A stretch of DNA of 10,894 nt, from the NCBI GenBank assembly GCA_021795275.1, contig JAJYPO010000068.1, forward strand, positions 1-10,894, given 5' to 3'. The DNA is from Nitrospirota bacterium. GTDB lineage: Bacteria > Nitrospirota_A > Leptospirillia > Leptospirillales > Leptospirillaceae. Each line of letters starts with the position of its first letter. The first letter of the stretch is position 1. The translations under genes and the position numbers were made by a program. Of the stretch, positions 1-6,467 are shown one piece after another. The notes beneath the pieces are model-generated. The model ran no database searches, was not told the origin of the DNA, and saw nothing but the letters and a program-made list of their open reading frames with translations.

Positions 1-2
1 TG

Positions 3-1334
3 GACTCCCTTCCCGAAGGAGAGCTGGGAAGGCTCCAGAAGGCCGCGGAAATGGCCCTTTACCGGATGGGTGTCACCTTTACCGTCTACAGCGATGACAG
101 CGGGCTTGAGAAAATCATGCCCTTCGACATCATTCCCCGCGTGATCGGGGCCAGGGAATGGAAAACCGTGGAGGAAGGCCTGAAGCAGCGCGTCCTGGCG
201 CTCAACCTCTTTCTCGAAGACCTCTACTCAGGACAAACGATCCTCCGGGACAAGGTCATTCCGGAGGAGGTGATCCTGTCCTCGCCGGCCTACCGTCCCG
301 AATGCCGGGGAATCCGCGTTCCCGGGGGAATCTGGTGCCATATCACCGGCTCTGATCTTGTCCGGGACAGGAGCGGAGATTTCTTCGTTCTGGAAGACAA
401 TCTCAGATGCCCGTCGGGCGTCTCCTATGTCCTCGAAAACCGCCACGTCCTCAAGCGAACATTCGCCGCCGCCTTCGGCACCTCCCGGATCCGGTCCGTG
501 GACGACTACCCCCTGCGTCTCCTGGAATCCCTTGAGTCGCTGAGCCCGACGACCGACTCTCCCACGGTCGTCCTCCTGACGCCGGGGACCTACAATTCGG
601 CCTACTTCGAACACTCCTTTCTCGCCCAGCAGATGGGCATCGAACTCGTGGAACCTGCCGACCTCCATGTCTCGGACGGTCTTCTCTTCATGAGGACCAC
701 TCAGGGACCCCGGCGGGTCGATGTCGTTTACCGGAGGATCGACGACGACTTCCTCGATCCGGCGGTCTTCAGGGCCGACTCCCTTCTTGGAATCCCCGGC
801 ATCATGAGCGTCTACCGGTCCGGCAAGGTCGCCATCGCAAACGCTCCGGGAACGGGAGTCGCCGACGACAAGGCCGTCTATGCCTGGATCCCGAAGATCA
901 TCGATTATTATCTGAAGGAGGACCCCATTCTCGGGAACGTCCCCACATGGCTCTGCTCCAATCCGGCGGACCGGAGCCATGTTCTCGACAATCTCCAGAC
1001 CATGGTGGTCAAAACCACCAACGATTCCGGGGGATACGGCATGCTGATCGGGCCGACCGCGTCACGAGCCGAAAGGGAGAGCTTCCGGGAGCGCATCCTG
1101 GCAAACCCCAGAAACTACATCGCCCAGGAAACACTCTCCCTGTCGCGGGCTCCGGTTCTCGTGGAGGACCACCTGGAAGGACGCCACGTCGATCTTCGTC
1201 CCTACATCCTCTACGGAAAGGGACTTTATGTGACACCCGGAGGCCTCACCCGCGTGGCCCTCAAAAAAGACTCCCTGATCGTCAACTCCTCCCAGGGCGG
1301 GGGGAGCAAGGATACCTGGGTTCTGAAGGACTGA
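3..1334 (+). CDS. Circularly permuted ATP-grasp protein (DUF404/DUF407 type), 5' end outside the window
   Basis: This is a partial gene: the frame is open from the first complete codon at 3, giving 443 visible residues, and family alignment places the ATG at 51 inside the conserved domain rather than at the true start. The family usually has some 50 more N-terminal residues. Seen: MGVTFTVYSDD, then PFDIIPR and EWKTVEEGLKQRVLALNLFL (DUF404 hallmark). Further on come DFFVLEDNLRCPSGVSYVLE, the NDSGGYGMLIGP loop, GRHVDLRPYILYGKGLYVTPGG and a C-terminal VNSSQGGGSKDTWVL block. Known: members have a circularly permuted ATP-grasp fold and are predicted ATP-dependent carboxylate-amine (amide or peptide) ligases. 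The substrate is unknown. It is followed 22 bp later by an alpha-E gene, its usual partner. Family assignment is firm; the reaction is inferred. Confidence 0.93.
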   Translation, partial: DSLPEGELGRLQKAAEMALYRMGVTFTVYSDDSGLEKIMPFDIIPRVIGAREWKTVEEGLKQRVLALNLFLEDLYSGQTILRDKVIPEEVILSSPAYRPECRGIRVPGGIWCHITGSDLVRDRSGDFFVLEDNLRCPSGVSYVLENRHVLKRTFAAAFGTSRIRSVDDYPLRLLESLESLSPTTDSPTVVLLTPGTYNSAYFEHSFLAQQMGIELVEPADLHVSDGLLFMRTTQGPRRVDVVYRRIDDDFLDPAVFRADSLLGIPGIMSVYRSGKVAIANAPGTGVADDKAVYAWIPKIIDYYLKEDPILGNVPTWLCSNPADRSHVLDNLQTMVVKTTNDSGGYGMLIGPTASRAERESFRERILANPRNYIAQETLSLSRAPVLVEDHLEGRHVDLRPYILYGKGLYVTPGGLTRVALKKDSLIVNSSQGGGSKDTWVLKD

Positions 1335-1356
1335 CACCCCCTCCGAAAGGAATGCC

Positions 1357-2346
1357 ATGCTGAGCCGGGTTGCCGATTCCGTCTACTGGATGAGCCGAGG
1401 GCTCGAACGCGCCGAAAGTGTCGCCCGCTTCATCGATGTCAACCTGAACCTCATGCTCGACAGCGAGGTTCTGGAAGGGGCCCAGTGGCGTCCCCTGATC
1501 ACGACGAGCGGGGACCTGTCGCTCTTCGAGGCCGGATACGACGAAGCGACAAAGGATTCCGTCATCCGCTTCCTGACACTCGACCGGAACAATCCGAACT
1601 CCATTCTTTCCTGCGCCTGGTCTGCACGGGAAAATGCCCGGTCGATACGGGAAATCATTTCCTCCGAGATGTGGGAACAGGCCAACAGATTCTATCATCT
1701 CGTCCGGGATGCCCAGAACAGCGATGTCCTTATCAAAAACCCGCACGCCTTCTTTACCGCGGTGAAGATGGAGAGCCATCTTTTCGACGGCATCACCGGA
1801 GCCACCCTCACCCGGGGCGAGCCCTGGCATTTTCTCAGGCTCGGAAAGATGCTCGAGCGCGCCGACAAGACCTCCCGCATCCTGGATGTGAAGTACTTTT
1901 TCCTCCTTCCGTCCCCCGAATGGGTTGGAAGCGCGATCGACGGGGTCCAGTGGGCCGCTCTTCTCCGGTCCGCCAGTTCGTTCGAGATGTACCGGAAGCG
2001 ACACCGCCGGATCACCCCTGAAAAAGTCGCCAACTTCCTGATACTCGACCGCTTTTTTCCCAGGGCGATCGCCTTTTGCGTCTCCAAAGCCCAGGAGTCG
2101 CTCCGATCGATCACAGGGACCCCTCCACACCAGTATGGAAATATCGCTGAACAGCGGCTCGGCCAGCTTGCCGCCCGTTTGAATTATTCGGATATCGAAG
2201 AGATAATAAAAGGAGGGCTTCATGAATTCATCGACTCTCTCCAGATTCAGATGAACCGCATCGACGACGCCATCCACGAGACATTCTTCGCCATCCCGCG
2301 CATGCCGGAGGGCGGATCCCCTTTACCCAAAACCCTGAATCAGTAG
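1357..2346 (+). CDS. Alpha-E domain protein (DUF403)
   Basis: The 329-residue protein has the typical family length and is a single all-helical alpha-E domain. The N-terminus MLSRVADSVYWMSRGLERAE closely matches the family signature (MLSR-A--LYWM-R--ERAE), followed by ARFIDVNLNLMLD. The middle holds ARENARSIREIISSEMWEQ and the C-terminus IQMNRIDDAIHETFF. The ATG at 1357 has AAAGGA 5 to 6 nt upstream. Known: alpha-E proteins occur almost always next to, or fused with, circularly permuted ATP-grasp proteins, and often beside transglutaminase-like and Anbu genes. No enzymatic activity is established. Inference: it is a partner or scaffold of the upstream ligase-like protein. A Shine-Dalgarno and ATG for the next gene follow its TAG after only 14 bp, so co-transcription is likely. 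Confidence 0.93.
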   Translation: MLSRVADSVYWMSRGLERAESVARFIDVNLNLMLDSEVLEGAQWRPLITTSGDLSLFEAGYDEATKDSVIRFLTLDRNNPNSILSCAWSARENARSIREIISSEMWEQANRFYHLVRDAQNSDVLIKNPHAFFTAVKMESHLFDGITGATLTRGEPWHFLRLGKMLERADKTSRILDVKYFFLLPSPEWVGSAIDGVQWAALLRSASSFEMYRKRHRRITPEKVANFLILDRFFPRAIAFCVSKAQESLRSITGTPPHQYGNIAEQRLGQLAARLNYSDIEEIIKGGLHEFIDSLQIQMNRIDDAIHETFFAIPRMPEGGSPLPKTLNQ

Positions 2347-2360
2347 CCGGAAGGATCCCG

Positions 2361-3095
2361 ATGACATTTTGCGTCTCCATCAAGATCCGGGAAGGGTTGG
2401 TCGGTATCGCCGACACCCGCATCACCTCCGGACTCGAGCATACCACCGCCCGGAAGGTGACCCTCCATCATGTCGGGGAGAGGCCCCTCTTCCTCATGAC
2501 TTCGGGGCTCCGGTCGGTCCGGGACAAGGCCATGACCTATTTCGAGGAGGTTCTGGAGGAGAGCTCGATCGGCTACGACAAGCTCTATCAGGTCGTCAAC
2601 CTGTTCGCGACCCAGGTCAGAAGGGTCGCCGCCGAAGACAAGGCGGCCCTCCGGGAAAGCGGCCTCGATTTCAATCTTTTCACCATCGTCGGAGGGCAAC
2701 TCGAGAAGGACAAGGAACACAAGCTATACCTTCTTTATCCCGAAGGGAATTGGGTGGAGGTCAGCGAGTCGACTCCCTATTTCCTGATCGGCGAGAGCTC
2801 CTACGGAAAGCCTATCCTCGACCGGGTTCTCCGTCATTCCTCCTCCATGGAGTCGGCGCTCAAGCTCGCCTATCTCTCCTTCGATTCGACCCGAATCAGT
2901 GCGGTTGATGTCGACTTTCCGATCGACGTCGTCCTCTATCTCCACAGGACGCGGGAACTGGTTCACCACCGGTACAACCGGAAAGACCTCCAGCATCTTC
3001 CCCAGTGGTGGCAGGAAAGGCTCCGGGCCTCGGTCGAGGCTCTTCCCGACGAATGGGTCCACGAAGCCCTCTCAAAACTGACCAATCCCGGATAA
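2361..3095 (+). CDS. Anbu-like proteasome-fold N-terminal-nucleophile hydrolase (COG3484 type)
   Basis: The 244-residue protein begins MTFC, so removing Met1 would expose Thr2 as an N-terminal nucleophile with no propeptide. Seen: GLVGIADTRITSG supplies the Asp (D18) and RKVTLHH a Lys (K32), the expected Thr/Asp/Lys set. The stretch LIGESSYGKPILDR, then LSFDSTRISAVDVDFPIDVVLY, is characteristic of Anbu-type proteins. Known: Anbu is a bacterial proteasome ancestor or paralogue, forms ring or helical oligomers, and clusters with ATP-grasp, alpha-E and transglutaminase genes; its natural substrate is unresolved. Start: GGAAGGA lies 5 nt before the ATG at 2361. The Lys sits one residue closer to the Thr than in the Anbu sequences I recall, and other text also diverges, so it may be a separate clade. 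Function as a cytoplasmic amidase or peptidase of the cluster is inferred. Confidence 0.88.
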   Translation: MTFCVSIKIREGLVGIADTRITSGLEHTTARKVTLHHVGERPLFLMTSGLRSVRDKAMTYFEEVLEESSIGYDKLYQVVNLFATQVRRVAAEDKAALRESGLDFNLFTIVGGQLEKDKEHKLYLLYPEGNWVEVSESTPYFLIGESSYGKPILDRVLRHSSSMESALKLAYLSFDSTRISAVDVDFPIDVVLYLHRTRELVHHRYNRKDLQHLPQWWQERLRASVEALPDEWVHEALSKLTNPG

Positions 3096-3099
3096 GGCC

Positions 3100-3999
3100 A
3101 TGATCCTGTCCCTTGTCCATTCGATGCAATTCGCCTTCGAGCACCCGGTCTTCCTCGATCCGGTCTGGCTCAGGTTGCGCCCCCGGACCGATCCCTCACA
3201 GACCCTTCTCTCCTTCCACCTCGAGTCCCTGCCGGAGCCAGACCGGATCGAACGCATGACAGATCTCGACGGAAACGGTCTCTCGCGCCTCTGGTTCTCT
3301 GGATCCCACCCTGCGCTTCTCCTGAAAGCCACCTCCCTGGTGAGAACCCTCCGATCCAACCCTTTCGACTTCCTGTTTCAGGACCCCCGGGCCTGTGCGC
3401 TTCCGATGTCGTATCCGCCCCGCCTGGCCCCGTTGCTCGCTCCTTACCTGCTCCCGGAGAACGCTTCATTCAGAGGACCCCTGTTCCGGAAGTTTATGGA
3501 AGACCTCCAGGACCTCTCCCGGATGGAGACCGTCCCTTTCCTGGCGGCACTTTCCCGCCACATCCCGGAAATCCTCTCAAACCAGTCCCGGGAAGAAGGT
3601 CCCCCCCGCTCCCCCGAAGAGACCCTGGAAGAAGGATCGGGTTCTTGCAGGGATTTCGCCCTTCTGGCCATGGAAGCGTGCCGCGCCCTGAATATCGCCG
3701 CCCGGTTCACAAGCGGCTACCATCTTCCTTCTTCCCCCACGTCTCCTTCGCTGCATGCCTGGGCCGAAGCCTATCTTCCGGAGATCGGATGGCGGGGATT
3801 CGATCCGAGCGAAGGACTTCTGACCGCCGACCGCCATGTCGCCCTCGTCTCCTCCCCCGACCCCTTCCTGACGCTTCCCACGGAAGGAACCTTCCGTGGG
3901 CCGGGAGACTCGACCCTCAGCGCCCTTGTCCGGATCGAGCCCCTCCCGGATCGGGAGGGAGATCCCGATACGTCTCCCGCGTCCCTGTTGGACCGGTAG
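3100..3999 (+). CDS. Transglutaminase-like cysteine protease
   Basis: The 299-residue protein has a bacterial transglutaminase N-terminal domain (about residues 8-95: FAFEHPVFLDPVWLRLRPR) and a transglutaminase core (about 145-240). The catalytic triad is visible: C183 in GSGSCRDFALLAMEACRAL, H219 in LHAWAEAYLPEIGWRG and D235 in FDPSEG. No signal peptide or membrane segment is seen, so a cytoplasmic location is likely. Known: bacterial members of this family mostly act as proteases or amidases rather than cross-linking enzymes, and they accompany ATP-grasp/alpha-E pairs. The gene lies 4 bp after the Anbu-like gene with only a weak AAGG before its ATG, which suggests translational coupling. 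Met9 (3124) is an alternative start but has no ribosome binding site. Its last 83 bp overlap the 3' end of mutY on the other strand. Confidence 0.9.
   Translation: MILSLVHSMQFAFEHPVFLDPVWLRLRPRTDPSQTLLSFHLESLPEPDRIERMTDLDGNGLSRLWFSGSHPALLLKATSLVRTLRSNPFDFLFQDPRACALPMSYPPRLAPLLAPYLLPENASFRGPLFRKFMEDLQDLSRMETVPFLAALSRHIPEILSNQSREEGPPRSPEETLEEGSGSCRDFALLAMEACRALNIAARFTSGYHLPSSPTSPSLHAWAEAYLPEIGWRGFDPSEGLLTADRHVALVSSPDPFLTLPTEGTFRGPGDSTLSALVRIEPLPDREGDPDTSPASLLDR
3877..3900. terminator. Perfect hairpin at the convergent gene junction, possible terminator of the mutY operon
   Basis: The arms CCCACGGAAGG and CCTTCCGTGGG are exact reverse complements separated by AA (11-bp arms; about 10 bp with a 4-nt loop in RNA). 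The hairpin lies 16 nt beyond the mutY stop on the minus strand and within the transglutaminase coding region, where it encodes LPTEGTFRG. No T-run follows it on either strand, so it is not a canonical intrinsic terminator. A termination, RNA-end protection or processing role is inferred from strength and position only. Confidence 0.42.
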
Positions 4000-5170
4000 C
4001 ACGGAAGTCCGTAAGAAAGCCGATATCCGCTTGGGTCCGGAGCTTCCGGACGATCTTCCGCGCCACCCCAGTCAGGGCCAGACCCTCCGAGGCGGGAAGG
4101 GAGGCCCACACCTCCATGGCTCTCCCTTCCCCGCCCATCGCCACACCCCCTTCCGCCGGAACCACCCTGAGGACCTGGACCTGTTCCCGAAAATGGGAAT
4201 AGACATGCCGCACCGAGAAAAGCTCCTCCACCACGCGCCACCCGCAGAGAGCCCCCTCCGCCACCGTATCTCCCGGAGAGAGACACTCCGAAGGAAATCC
4301 GGCCACTTCGAGAAGCCCTTCCAGAAGACGGCCCTCGCCTCTCGGTTCGAACAGGAGGGGGCCCGATGCGGGGATCAGGGCAACGCGCTTGCGCGTGGGA
4401 GGCGTGGCTTTTTTCGCCCGGCTTCCGGGGGACTTGCCGGAAGGCCCTGGTGGAGCGGCGGGACCAGGCTGCCCAGGAGGAGCCCTCTCGTCTTCCCCGC
4501 TTCCTTGCGTCGCGCAGAAAGAGGCGACGGGACACTGTCCGCAGGACGGAGAGGACGGCAGGCAAAGGACGGCCCCGAGCTCCATCAGGGCCTGGTTGGT
4601 ATCCCCCGGCCGAGGATTTTCGGCCCCCCACGAGTCGGAAGCTTCCCAAAATCGCTCTGGATCATCTTTCATCGCGGACGGGATCCCGAAGAATCGACCG
4701 GTGACCCGTCGGACATTCGCGTCGAGTATGGGGGCCCAGCGATCGGTCGAGATGGACAGGATCGCCCCGGCCGTGGAGCGGCCTATCCCGGGAAGCCGCT
4801 GCCACTCCTCCACGGATTCCGGCCATCGGAGGTTTCCGTGATCTTGCGCCACGATCCCCGCCGCACGGTGGAGGTTCCGCGCTCTCTGGTAGTATCCCAG
4901 CCCCTCCCATGATTTGAGGACAGCGGAAAGCTCCGCTCGGGCCAAGTCCCAAACGGTCGGGAAACGCTCCATGAATCGCTCGTAATACCGAAGGACCGTT
5001 CTGACTGTCGTCTGCTGAAGCATGATCTCCGATACCCAGATCGCGTAGGGATCCCTCCTCCTTCTCCATGGAAGATCCCGCCGCGTCCGGTCATACCATG
5101 CGAGGAGAGACGACCTGGCCTGCCGGGTCTGCCAGCTGTCCGAAAGAAAGGGATCGTCAGAAGGAAACAT
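3917..5170 (-). CDS. mutY: Adenine DNA glycosylase MutY
   Basis: MutY removes adenine mispaired with 8-oxoguanine in base excision repair. The 417-residue protein shows LPWR, then WVSEIMLQQT with catalytic Glu (E48), GLGYYQRARNLH, the helix-hairpin-helix LPGIGRSTAGAI (about 126-137; Ser where endonuclease III has Lys) and ILDANVRRV with catalytic Asp (D150). A canonical 4Fe-4S set C-X6-C-X2-C-X5-C is present (C203, C210, C213, C219). A Pro/Gly-rich linker (about 225-260) leads to a NUDIX-like C-terminal domain, whose RHVYSHF holds the Ser-His equivalent to the FSH loop that reads 8-oxoguanine. The ATG at 5170 was chosen because upstream sequence (to 5299) is unlike MutY and lies inside the beta-barrel gene; AGGGG lies 10 nt before it. 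It overlaps the upstream gene by 14 nt and the convergent transglutaminase gene by 83 bp. Confidence 0.95.
   Translation of the reverse strand: MFPSDDPFLSDSWQTRQARSSLLAWYDRTRRDLPWRRRRDPYAIWVSEIMLQQTTVRTVLRYYERFMERFPTVWDLARAELSAVLKSWEGLGYYQRARNLHRAAGIVAQDHGNLRWPESVEEWQRLPGIGRSTAGAILSISTDRWAPILDANVRRVTGRFFGIPSAMKDDPERFWEASDSWGAENPRPGDTNQALMELGAVLCLPSSPSCGQCPVASFCATQGSGEDERAPPGQPGPAAPPGPSGKSPGSRAKKATPPTRKRVALIPASGPLLFEPRGEGRLLEGLLEVAGFPSECLSPGDTVAEGALCGWRVVEELFSVRHVYSHFREQVQVLRVVPAEGGVAMGGEGRAMEVWASLPASEGLALTGVARKIVRKLRTQADIGFLTDFRATGPTGTRETYRDLPPDPGGARSGQGR
3941..3959. other. Second hairpin inside the convergent overlap
   Basis: CCCTCCCG, a 3-nt loop GAT, then CGGGAGGG form an 8-bp GC-rich stem. 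It falls in the 83-bp region where the transglutaminase and mutY coding sequences overlap, 40 nt before the transglutaminase stop. There is no U-tract. It could pause or stop plus-strand transcription, or could simply be a by-product of GC-rich coding on both strands. Confidence 0.3.
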
Positions 5171-5966
5171 ACCAGGAAAACCCCTGATAGCCCCCCCAGC
5201 CATCCGACACGGAAGAACGGAGAAGGCCGCCGTCGAAGGTGAGGTAGGAGTGGAGACGGGGAAGAGCGATCCCCAGGACGGCCCCTCCCTGGCCGGCATT
5301 GTAGGCGTTGTTTCCCTGCCCGATCAGTTCAGGACCGAGAAAAAATGACGTGCTTTTTCGGGAGGACTCCCAGACGGGAGAGAGGTAGCGGGCCTGTCCG
5401 TAGATATACTGGATATAACCGATGTAGTTTGCGAAAAAGTCGAAGGCGCCCGGTCCCAGACTCTGGTAGTACTCGGTCTGAAGGTAGATTCCAGCCAGGG
5501 ATTCGATGGGCGTGTCGGTCTGAAAGGCTTCGGCCAAGGCAATTCCGACGTCTCCCTCCCAGAATCCGTCCCGAACGGGAATCCTTATTCCAACCGCTGG
5601 ATTGAGACCGTTGTAGGCGTTTTGCGTCGTCATGGGCGGACCGGGTGTTTCGTAGGAAAAATAGAAGACGGCGACAAAAAGATGGAGGGTCGGTCCTCCT
5701 GTGGCGGCCGTCCCGACATCGGGCGACGACGTCCCCCCGTTTGGGGTCGCCGGAATCCCCTGGAGGGAGTAATAGTCTCCCACCTCGCCAAAATAATACT
5801 GGCTGTCCTGGGAAAAGACCGTCTCTCCCCCTGTAATCTCGAAAGTCTGGGCGGAGGAAGCGGCCGGGAGCACTGGAATCAGAAGCAGGGAGACCCCGAG
5901 GGCCTGGCCCAACCGTATTAGCCGCTGCCAACAGGCCCCTGGATCACGACCCTCTCTCCCCGTCAT
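5157..5966 (-). CDS. Unknown exported protein, candidate outer-membrane beta-barrel
   Basis: The 269-residue protein is not recognised. Residues 1-39 look like a Sec signal peptide: Arg-containing start, hydrophobic core LGVSLLLIPVLP, then AASSA before a likely cleavage ahead of Q40. The mature part is rich in Tyr, Phe, Gly and Ser, lacks Cys and has many alternating amphipathic stretches. It ends WYVSF, with a terminal Phe and hydrophobic residues at -3 and -5, the usual signal for outer-membrane barrel insertion. Loops rich in Pro/Gly/Thr (around 68-90) fit extracellular turns. The ATG at 5966 is 7 bp after the folK stop, with GGAGG about 14 nt upstream; an earlier in-frame ATG at 6026 would overlap folK and spoil the signal peptide. 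The neighbours folK and mutY give no functional clue. Outer-membrane location is inferred. Confidence 0.8.
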   Translation of the reverse strand: MTGREGRDPGACWQRLIRLGQALGVSLLLIPVLPAASSAQTFEITGGETVFSQDSQYYFGEVGDYYSLQGIPATPNGGTSSPDVGTAATGGPTLHLFVAVFYFSYETPGPPMTTQNAYNGLNPAVGIRIPVRDGFWEGDVGIALAEAFQTDTPIESLAGIYLQTEYYQSLGPGAFDFFANYIGYIQYIYGQARYLSPVWESSRKSTSFFLGPELIGQGNNAYNAGQGGAVLGIALPRLHSYLTFDGGLLRSSVSDGWGGYQGFSWYVSF

Positions 5967-5973
5967 GAAGATG

Positions 5974-6450
5974 TCACTTCCCTCCCGATCTTCCCGGGCC
6001 AGACGGATGAGGTCGCCCTTTCGCAATCCGGCGCACGGCGGAGCGGGGGGCGGACTTCGCGGAAGCCAGGAGGTTCAGGAGCTCCTGCCGGGAGGAGAGC
6101 CGGGGATGAGGAAGGACGAGATCCCTTCGCGGAGAGGGAGCTCCCTCGAAGAGGAGAAAGTCGAGGTCGAGCGTCCGGGGGTACAGCTTTCCCTTTCCGC
6201 GCCGGATCTCCCGACGCTCGGTCCGCACCAGAAGCGCCCAGAGGCCGGGAGCCCCTATGCGGGAATATCCGGTCACGACCTGGTTCAGGAACGCCGGAGA
6301 AACGATCTCCCAGGGTTCGGTGCGCAGGACCGGGGAGCATCCGGTGAGCGTGAGGTTTTTGTTCGACAGGAGCGTGCGGAGGGCCCGGTCGAAGGCCCGC
6401 CGCGAATTCCGGAGGTTTCCTCCGAGGGAAATCGCGAAGAATCCTCCCAT
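5974..6450 (-). CDS. folK: 2-amino-4-hydroxy-6-hydroxymethyldihydropteridine pyrophosphokinase (HPPK)
   Basis: FolK transfers pyrophosphate from ATP to 6-hydroxymethyl-7,8-dihydropterin in folate synthesis. The 158-residue protein has the normal length of a monofunctional enzyme. Seen: AISLGGNLRNSRRAF at the N-terminus (family: LGSNLG), CSPVLRTEPWE, FLNQVV, then YPRTLDLDFLLFEG with the magnesium ligands D95 and D97 and the substrate Arg R92, and LPHPRLSSR with H115. The glycine in place of the usual Ser in LGSN is minor. The C-terminal 20 or so residues are a basic, Gly/Pro-rich tail. The ATG at 6450 has GGAGG 6 nt upstream; frame further upstream (to 6906) is not family-like and lies opposite the dapL frame. 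No folP, folB or folE lies nearby, so it is separated from other folate genes here. Confidence 0.93.
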   Translation of the reverse strand: MGGFFAISLGGNLRNSRRAFDRALRTLLSNKNLTLTGCSPVLRTEPWEIVSPAFLNQVVTGYSRIGAPGLWALLVRTERREIRRGKGKLYPRTLDLDFLLFEGAPSPRRDLVLPHPRLSSRQELLNLLASAKSAPRSAVRRIAKGRPHPSGPGRSGGK

Positions 6451-6456
6451 GGGAAT

Positions 6457-6461
6457 CCTCC
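6457..6461 (-). promoter_or_regulatory. Shine-Dalgarno fixing the folK start
   Basis: GGAGG on the minus strand sits 6 nt ahead of the ATG at 6450, in the 17-bp gap after dapL. It supports the short 158-residue folK product over the longer open frame. Confidence 0.75.
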
Positions 6462-6467
6462 GACCCG

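Noticed and set aside
1282..2277. Long minus-strand open frame opposite the alpha-E gene
   Set aside because: Antisense shadow of a well-supported gene, with no recognisable motifs.
4001..4012. Short inverted repeat ACGGA-AG-TCCGT right after the transglutaminase stop
   Set aside because: Five-base arms with a 2-nt spacer and no T-tract; too weak to call a terminator and it lies within mutY coding sequence.
3896..4912. Plus-strand open frame of 338 codons opposite mutY
   Set aside because: Arg/Pro/Gly-rich antisense translation; mutY on the other strand has its iron-sulfur and catalytic motifs intact.
5171..5299. Upstream extension of mutY to an ATG at 5299
   Set aside because: The extra 43 residues are Ser/Pro/Gly-rich, unlike MutY N-termini, and lie wholly within the preceding barrel gene.
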